Shown piece by piece: positions 6,649 to 11,369 of a stretch of 11,369 nucleotides of DNA. Positions within the stretch are counted from its first letter, which is position 1; the number at the start of each line of letters is the position of its first letter. Under the pieces are notes generated by a model that saw nothing but the letters and a program-made list of their open reading frames with translations, was not told the origin of the DNA and made no database searches. Where the stretch lies: contig ONXE01000049.1 of NCBI GenBank assembly GCA_900321775.1, forward strand, positions 1 to 11,369. The letters run 5' to 3'. Both the position numbers and the translations under genes were made by a program. This DNA comes from an uncultured Bacteroidales bacterium (lineage in GTDB: Bacteria; Bacteroidota; Bacteroidia; Bacteroidales; Paludibacteraceae).

Positions 6649-9600
6649 TTATTTGCTAACTTGAGCGCCGAGAACCGTGTAGCGTACACCATTGCGGATG
6701 ATGTAAACCTGACCGTTCTCAACCACCTTCAGCGCCTTCACGTCGTCCTTGGTGTTGGTGAGGCCGGAACGAACACCGGTCATCTCATAAACACCGTAGC
6801 CGTTCTCACCAGTGTACAGGTAGATGTATGCTTTGTCTTCGAGTACCTCAACGGTCGGAACGGCCGTACGATAAGCGTTGGTCATCGTACCCATACCACC
6901 AGCGGGGAAGTACCACAACGGAGTCAGACCGGAGAATGCCTTGGCAGCGTCAGCATACTTGAAGAGTGCAAACGAACCGGCAGGATTCTCTACGTTGTTG
7001 GTAGCGGCCATGATAACGAAGTAGTCTTCGCCAATCTGGAACTCACAGATACCGTTATGACCGGCACCAACCTTGCAGGTGTCACCCGGGTTGTTAACAA
7101 CTACAACATTCGTCGGGCAAGCCTTCAGGTCGTCAGCGAAGGTACCATCCATCGAGAAGAGGGTCGGACGGCAAGCGTGGTGATCCCAGTAGAAGTAGTT
7201 CTCGTCAACAGGGAATACCTGGCAAGCAGAGCTGTTCTCGGTGTAGAGAACGCCCGGCTCTTTCCACAGATAGGTGTCATCCTCTGCGTTAACGACGAGG
7301 TCGATACGCTCTGCAGGAGCAGCAACGCCATTGTTGATCTCCCACTTGTAAGCAGCGTGGAGGTCAGCGTTATAAGAGTTACCGAACATCACGATAGCGT
7401 GGTTGTTCACGTCACCGTAAACGCCGATAGCATCCATACGCCAGCTATCCTTGTTCTCTTCGTCGATGTAGAAGTCAGGATTGTCATAGAGACGCTCGTT
7501 GATAACCTCGGTAGCAGCACCGGTGGTCAAGTCAACCTTGTAAACCATCACGCGATTAGCGCCGGAAGCACAAGCGGTAATCAAGCAGTTGCCTGCGTTA
7601 TCGAACTTCACGTCGTTGAACTTGAGGGTTACGCAGTCTTTCCATGCACCGGCAGAATCCTGAGCCTGGAAGAGGTGGTCACCGGTAATCATAAGCGGGT
7701 CAAGCATTTCGCCGGTAGCGCCGTCAACTACGGTGAAGCCACCGATTTCACGGTTAACAAAGTACATCTTACCGTCTTTAGCAGCCATTCCACGGCAGAA
7801 GTTAGTGCCGGCAGGACGGTTAGCGGAGTAGTTCTCCAGCTTCTCGCAAATGAGCCACTTGTTGGTCAAGGTGTACTCACCGCTTTCGCCACGAGCAGGA
7901 TATACATAGTTGTCGCGACCAGACAGAGGAGCCAGTTCGATACCGTCAGTCGGGCCTACGAATTGGAATGCGCCTTTGTAAGCACCACCAATCAGGCGGA
8001 TGTTAACGCGGGTTCCAACAGGGAAGGTAGTCTGATTAAGAACAACCTTGTAGCACTCAACGGTGTCAACACCATCGGTTACATAGGTATTGCCCTTGGA
8101 GTCGTAAGAAGCGATAACCAGACCATCAATCTTAATACGCTTGCCGAAGTACTTCAGCATGTCAGCCTTGAGAGCAGCCAGAGTAGCGGTGTTCTCAGGA
8201 TTGAGCGGATGACCGGACTCGGTTGACTTGATTTCACCGTCAGAGATCTCAGGAGCACCGTTGTAGATAACGTTCTTACCGGTAACTACGATATAGTCGC
8301 CAGGAACAACATTCGGAGCAGCCTTCATGTAAACGAGCACAGCAGCAGTAGCGTCCTGGATGTACACTTGCTTGCCATCCACGAAGTTAACCGTACCGGC
8401 AGTCTTCACATTAGCCAAGCTATCAGAAGCGATAGCCTCTTGAATCGTCTGGATGTATTCAATCCACTTAGCATACAGCGTACCACCAGGAATGTTGGAC
8501 TCGGGGCTGACAGTAGTGATCTTAGCACCGGAGAAGTCAGAAGAAGCATACCAACCGTCGAAGGTAAAGCCCTCTTTGTAAGGAGCATTGAGGGTAACCT
8601 CGGTAACAACCTCTGTCGGGTTAGCAAATGCGTGTTTCCATGCGGGATTTAATGCAGCCGGAGTGCCACAGATAGACCAGTTGCAAGTGTAAGGATAAGC
8701 ATCAGTAGCAGGAGAGTTGAGCATGAAGCCCGAAACGTCTGCACGGAAGTAAGCATCAGCGGTGCCGATAACCATCTCAGAGAGATTATCAGTAGTACGG
8801 CCAAGGCCAGAAGGATCTTCTGCGGCCTGATGTGCTGTGCCCTTGAAGTGGTCGATAAGGTCTACGAGGAATTGGTACTTCGGATTGTTGAGGAAGAGGT
8901 TAGCGCACTTCTGGTCAGCAGACCAAGTCTTGTTCTGGAAGAAGCCCGCTACAGTAGCAGCCTGTCCCTGAGCCTCTGCTTCGGGAACCCAGTTGTCACC
9001 AATCTTGAAGTAGTAAATACCATTCTGATACTTCACAACAGCAAGGCTGCTATTATAAGCAGTATTGTAGTCTTTCTGGATCTCCAGCATCAACTGGCCT
9101 TTGCTTACCCAGTTGGAGTCGTTGGTTATACCACCATTCAACTCATAAGCAACAGTCAAGATGCTGACAAACTTACCGGTAAGAGAAATACTCTCTTTGC
9201 CGTTCAGTTCGATAGTGTATTCGTCAGAGTAGAGGTCTTCACCCTTATACCAACCCATGAAGGTAGCACCGTTTGCAGGCACAGCGGTCAACGATACAAC
9301 CGTACCGTAAACTATAGAGTTGGCACCCATTACCATACCTTCGGGCATTGTGATACTGCCAAGGTTTGCATCGTTAACAGCGAGAGTAATGGTAACATTC
9401 TCTTTTGCCTCGAATACAGCGGTGAGAGCGATATTGCCATTTACAGCGAAGGTGTAGGTAGCGTCTGTAGAAACGGTTGTTTCTCCATTCTTCCAAGCCA
9501 CAAACTCGTAACCGGGCTTAGGAGTAGCCGTAACCGTAGCGTTAGCGCCGAGAGCGACGTCGCCGGCTCCGGAAACAGTACCCTGCGCTTCGTCGCAAGA

Positions 9601-11079
9601 GAGCGATACTTCGGCCGCAACAGTTACATTCAGCTTGAACAGAGCCACACCGTCAGAACCGTTACCTACTTGAATATAGGCGTTGTTCTCGTCAATCTTG
9701 GTGGCCGTAGCAAATACACCTACATTAGTACCGTTGGCACGTGTGGCCGTGTTTGCAAAGAAGATAGTCTTGGTGGCATCTGCTTTGTCAACAGCCATTG
9801 CGCTATCGGTCATATTGAAGACAGAGAACTCAGAAGAGTAGTCTTTGGTTCCAGCAGGATAGATTGCGAAGTCCTTACCTGCAAGATTTACCATTGCACC
9901 GCTAAGAGTGGATGCTTTGTAGCCGGGCATAGCGATAGCACCCTTGTCCACACCATTCTCATAGAGGTAGAAACCGGCTTGACCGGAAGAACGACGCTGC
10001 GCATATTGTACAGCAGTGTCACCTGCTACAATATAGTTCTGATTGTTACTACCGGCGATGGCAATCGTTTTTTCCACTACTTCTTGAGCAGGAGTGCCTG
10101 CGTTCTTAATGGTGTAAACCAAGAGGTTCTTGCCGTTTCCGTGCACGAACACGAAACCACCTTCGGCAGAGAACACGTCACCCGTTGCAGTAATAATATC
10201 CGTACGGCCAAGACCGGTGATAGGAATATCTACGTAAGAAGTTGTGTCATGCTTAAGAAGGAAGAGGTGAGAAGGAGTGCTGGGGAAAATACCTTCAATG
10301 ATGAAGTTACCCGCACCATCCACACAGAATGCAGTACCGTCAATGGCAGCGTTGGTAAAGATTGTGTCAACATTCACACCATCGTGAGTTCCATAGATGG
10401 TATGGTTAGCCTTGCTTTCCCAATAAACATAGTCGCCAAATCCGGCCCACTGACGTGTGTCAGAAGTAGCCCAGCCCATAGGCTCTCCCGACCAGAGCTT
10501 CTCTACAGCAGCAACAGTCTTGGTCTCGCCTGCTACCAGCAGAGCGAAGCAATAGAAGTTGAGTCCGTTTACAGGATAAGACAGAATAATCTGACCGGCA
10601 GCAACCGGAACTTCCACCATGTGGTAGAAATAGGCTTTGCCACCATCGTTTACTACAGAGTCTTTCAATGCTTCTGTGATGAAATCATTGAAAATCTCGG
10701 CGCCATTTTGGCTTACCACCAACTTACGGGTCGCATCGCTGTTGCTACCGGTGCGAACACCTATCAACAACGTTCCGGCCTCAGAAGCCATAAGCTTCAT
10801 GTAGTTCTTGGTAACAGCCTCATTGGTCTTACCACCAGTCTTCAAACGGTGAGTGCAAGTAATCTCAGCGATACCGTTGCCCTTGAAAACAGCGGTGTTG
10901 GCATCAATCTGCATCTTACTATCGGGATCAACCGTTTGAACAGTAAGATTAGTCGTTGCAAAAGTGCTGTCTTTCAACGTTCCGGTTGCAGAAACTGCCG
11001 AGAACGTGATAGCCGGCGCCTGGGCGAACGACATTACTGCTGCAAAAAGGACAGCAGCGAAAAGAGAAAGTCTTTTCAT
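6649..11079 (-). CDS. Large secreted multidomain protein: two propeller-like regions, InlB/Listeria-Bacteroides repeats, OB-like domain
   Basis: 1476 residues from the ATG at 11077-11079; an upstream in-frame GTG would add 17 residues before a good signal peptide (MKRLSLFAAVLFAA..., cut near 20) and is rejected. Order of parts: beta-sandwich-like region (~21-185); beta-propeller-like region (~186-488); divergent InlB-type repeats (~489-558, with GYEFVAWKNGE, and ~560-638, with GATFMGWYKGE); a Listeria-Bacteroides repeat split by an insertion (YELNGG at 645-650, then GFTFDGWYASSDFSG at 837-851 and LYAKW at 868-872); an OB-fold-like region (~890-1050, with VYIQDATAAVLVY and PGDYIVVTGK); a second propeller-like region (~1063-1435); and the shared C-terminal module (~1438-1476, bases 6652-6768, RNGVRYTVLG at 1462-1471). 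No catalytic motif is recognised. An extracellular binding or adhesion role is inferred. It has its own terminator, and no Shine-Dalgarno sits next to the start. Confidence 0.85.
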   Translation of the reverse strand: MKRLSLFAAVLFAAVMSFAQAPAITFSAVSATGTLKDSTFATTNLTVQTVDPDSKMQIDANTAVFKGNGIAEITCTHRLKTGGKTNEAVTKNYMKLMASEAGTLLIGVRTGSNSDATRKLVVSQNGAEIFNDFITEALKDSVVNDGGKAYFYHMVEVPVAAGQIILSYPVNGLNFYCFALLVAGETKTVAAVEKLWSGEPMGWATSDTRQWAGFGDYVYWESKANHTIYGTHDGVNVDTIFTNAAIDGTAFCVDGAGNFIIEGIFPSTPSHLFLLKHDTTSYVDIPITGLGRTDIITATGDVFSAEGGFVFVHGNGKNLLVYTIKNAGTPAQEVVEKTIAIAGSNNQNYIVAGDTAVQYAQRRSSGQAGFYLYENGVDKGAIAMPGYKASTLSGAMVNLAGKDFAIYPAGTKDYSSEFSVFNMTDSAMAVDKADATKTIFFANTATRANGTNVGVFATATKIDENNAYIQVGNGSDGVALFKLNVTVAAEVSLSCDEAQGTVSGAGDVALGANATVTATPKPGYEFVAWKNGETTVSTDATYTFAVNGNIALTAVFEAKENVTITLAVNDANLGSITMPEGMVMGANSIVYGTVVSLTAVPANGATFMGWYKGEDLYSDEYTIELNGKESISLTGKFVSILTVAYELNGGITNDSNWVSKGQLMLEIQKDYNTAYNSSLAVVKYQNGIYYFKIGDNWVPEAEAQGQAATVAGFFQNKTWSADQKCANLFLNNPKYQFLVDLIDHFKGTAHQAAEDPSGLGRTTDNLSEMVIGTADAYFRADVSGFMLNSPATDAYPYTCNWSICGTPAALNPAWKHAFANPTEVVTEVTLNAPYKEGFTFDGWYASSDFSGAKITTVSPESNIPGGTLYAKWIEYIQTIQEAIASDSLANVKTAGTVNFVDGKQVYIQDATAAVLVYMKAAPNVVPGDYIVVTGKNVIYNGAPEISDGEIKSTESGHPLNPENTATLAALKADMLKYFGKRIKIDGLVIASYDSKGNTYVTDGVDTVECYKVVLNQTTFPVGTRVNIRLIGGAYKGAFQFVGPTDGIELAPLSGRDNYVYPARGESGEYTLTNKWLICEKLENYSANRPAGTNFCRGMAAKDGKMYFVNREIGGFTVVDGATGEMLDPLMITGDHLFQAQDSAGAWKDCVTLKFNDVKFDNAGNCLITACASGANRVMVYKVDLTTGAATEVINERLYDNPDFYIDEENKDSWRMDAIGVYGDVNNHAIVMFGNSYNADLHAAYKWEINNGVAAPAERIDLVVNAEDDTYLWKEPGVLYTENSSACQVFPVDENYFYWDHHACRPTLFSMDGTFADDLKACPTNVVVVNNPGDTCKVGAGHNGICEFQIGEDYFVIMAATNNVENPAGSFALFKYADAAKAFSGLTPLWYFPAGGMGTMTNAYRTAVPTVEVLEDKAYIYLYTGENGYGVYEMTGVRSGLTNTKDDVKALKVVENGQVYIIRNGVRYTVLGAQVSK

Positions 11080-11120
11080 AAATGTTGTGTTTTTAGTTAA
11101 TAAATTTTGCTTCCTCCCCC

Positions 11121-11138
11121 TTCGGAACACGTTCCGAA
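11121..11138. promoter_or_regulatory. Near-perfect palindrome in the leader of the large secreted protein gene
   Basis: TTCGGAAC and GTTCCGAA are perfect inverted arms separated by two bases. The centre lies about 50 bases upstream of the ATG at 11079. In the gene's sense strand it is followed by a G-rich stretch (GGGGGAGGAAG, 11120-11110). With no T-run next to it, it is not a terminator. It could be an operator for a dimeric regulator or a 7-bp leader hairpin with a CGTG loop; the sequence does not decide between them. Confidence 0.5.
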
Positions 11139-11203
11139 CGACTTGGTTGCGTTAAGTAATTATTGGTTGTTTGTCATTATATAATTGCTTGTTGCTTTAT
11201 ATC

Positions 11204-11247
11204 CTAATAATAGTCTAATAATAGCCTAATAATAGTTTAATAAGGGT
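11204..11247. repeat. 11-bp tandem repeat, three full copies plus a degenerate fourth
   Basis: CTAATAATAG[T/C] is repeated head to tail at 11204-11214, 11215-11225 and 11226-11236, differing only in the last base. A degenerate fourth unit (TTAATAAGGGT) follows at 11237-11247. The boundary between units three and four coincides with the stop codon (11237-11239) of the gene entering from the right, so the fourth unit lies inside that coding sequence. It occupies part of the 157-base gap upstream of the large secreted protein gene. The rest of the gap (11080-11203) is A/T-rich apart from the palindrome and C-rich segment near 11112-11138. Confidence 0.85.
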
Positions 11248-11369
11248 TGCTACCAAGTGGCGTTCCCAATAGCGAGTAACGTACCCCGTCGCGGATGATG
11301 ACGACCTGTCCGTTCTCCACCACCTTGCGAACGGTAGTCTCGGCGTCGGTTCTCCCCAACGCAGAGCGC
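11237..11369 (-). CDS. C-terminal end of a further secreted protein with the shared tail module (5' part outside window)
   Basis: Only the last 43 codons and the stop are in the window, on the - strand and continuing past the right edge. The visible peptide consists entirely of the tail module shared by the other three - strand proteins: a SAL-x-R-T-DAE-T-x-VRKV lead-in, then ENGQVVIIRDGVRYSLLG. It matches the amidase tail (AL-x-N-T-EAE-T-x-VRKV) and the large protein tail (VVENGQVYIIRNGVRYTVLG) closely. The end is longer than in its relatives, with eight residues after the LLG, and runs into the adjacent 11-bp tandem repeat. The body and function of the protein cannot be known from this window. 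The large secreted protein gene starts 157 bases further on in the same direction. Confidence 0.85.
   Translation of the reverse strand, partial: RSALGRTDAETTVRKVVENGQVVIIRDGVRYSLLGTPLGSNPY

Noticed and set aside
6661..8226. 521- and 756-codon + strand open frames (6661-8226, 8830-11100) opposite the large secreted protein gene
   Set aside because: These are shadows of the sense gene, which has a signal peptide, known repeat motifs and a terminator. Their translations have no domain I can recognise.
11080..11130. GTG start at 11130 for the large secreted protein
   Set aside because: It would put 17 polar, basic residues before a complete signal peptide and would start inside the palindrome. 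The ATG at 11079 gives a standard signal peptide.
11176..11181. TATAAT on the - strand as a promoter for the large secreted protein gene
   Set aside because: Bacteroidota primary promoters follow TTTG/TAnnTTTG rather than the E. coli pattern, no TAnnTTTG is present in this gap, and TATAAT is likely by chance in A/T-rich sequence.
1..11369. A defence system, phage or mobile island as the hidden system
   Set aside because: No nuclease, helicase, reverse transcriptase, toxin-antitoxin, integrase, transposase or phage gene is visible. All coding capacity is explained by transporters and exported proteins.

Overview
The window comes from a member of the Bacteroidota, most likely a gut-type Bacteroidales of moderate GC content. 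The evidence is a run of very long secreted multidomain proteins with Big_5-like, InlB/Listeria-Bacteroides-like and beta-propeller-like domains, A/T-rich start regions without Shine-Dalgarno sequences upstream of those genes, and a recurrent short C-terminal module typical of exported proteins in this group. I see no rRNA, tRNA, CRISPR array, transposase, phage gene or integrase. The assignment to order is an inference from protein style.

Layout. Positions 1-1100 (+ strand) hold a translationally coupled pair of short-chain CHR-family (chromate-type) transporter genes; the first is cut by the left window edge. Positions 1101-1169 are a short convergent gap with degenerate minisatellite repeats. 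From 1170 to the right edge everything is on the - strand, transcribed right to left: the 3' end of a secreted protein gene cut by the window edge (11237-11369), a 1476-residue secreted multidomain protein (6649-11079), a 769-residue NAGPA/DUF2233 phosphodiester glycosidase-type protein (4258-6567), and a 1010-residue zinc-dependent N-acetylmuramoyl-L-alanine amidase with an N-terminal propeller-like region (1170-4202). Gaps between them are 157, 81 and 55 bases. The 81-base gap contains a good intrinsic terminator for the large gene.

How the genes fit together. All four - strand products end in nearly the same tail, centred on a G-x-[VL]-x-[IL]-x-R-[DN]-G-V-x-Y-x-[VL]-L-G pattern, although the bodies of the three complete proteins are unrelated. 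The complete ones have signal peptides. The simplest reading is a cluster of exported envelope or surface proteins sharing one C-terminal sorting or anchoring signal, two of them acting on cell-wall or surface glycans. The amidase should cleave the amide bond between MurNAc and the stem peptide, the NAGPA protein a sugar phosphodiester, and the largest protein looks like a non-enzymatic binding or adhesion protein. The CHR pair is probably unrelated in function.

The most noteworthy points are the shared C-terminal module, stop codons lying inside short direct repeats in three of the four tail-bearing genes, a split Listeria-Bacteroides-type repeat and apparent internal propeller duplication in the large protein, the propeller-amidase fusion, and a terminator hairpin placed 21 bases before the glycosidase start codon.
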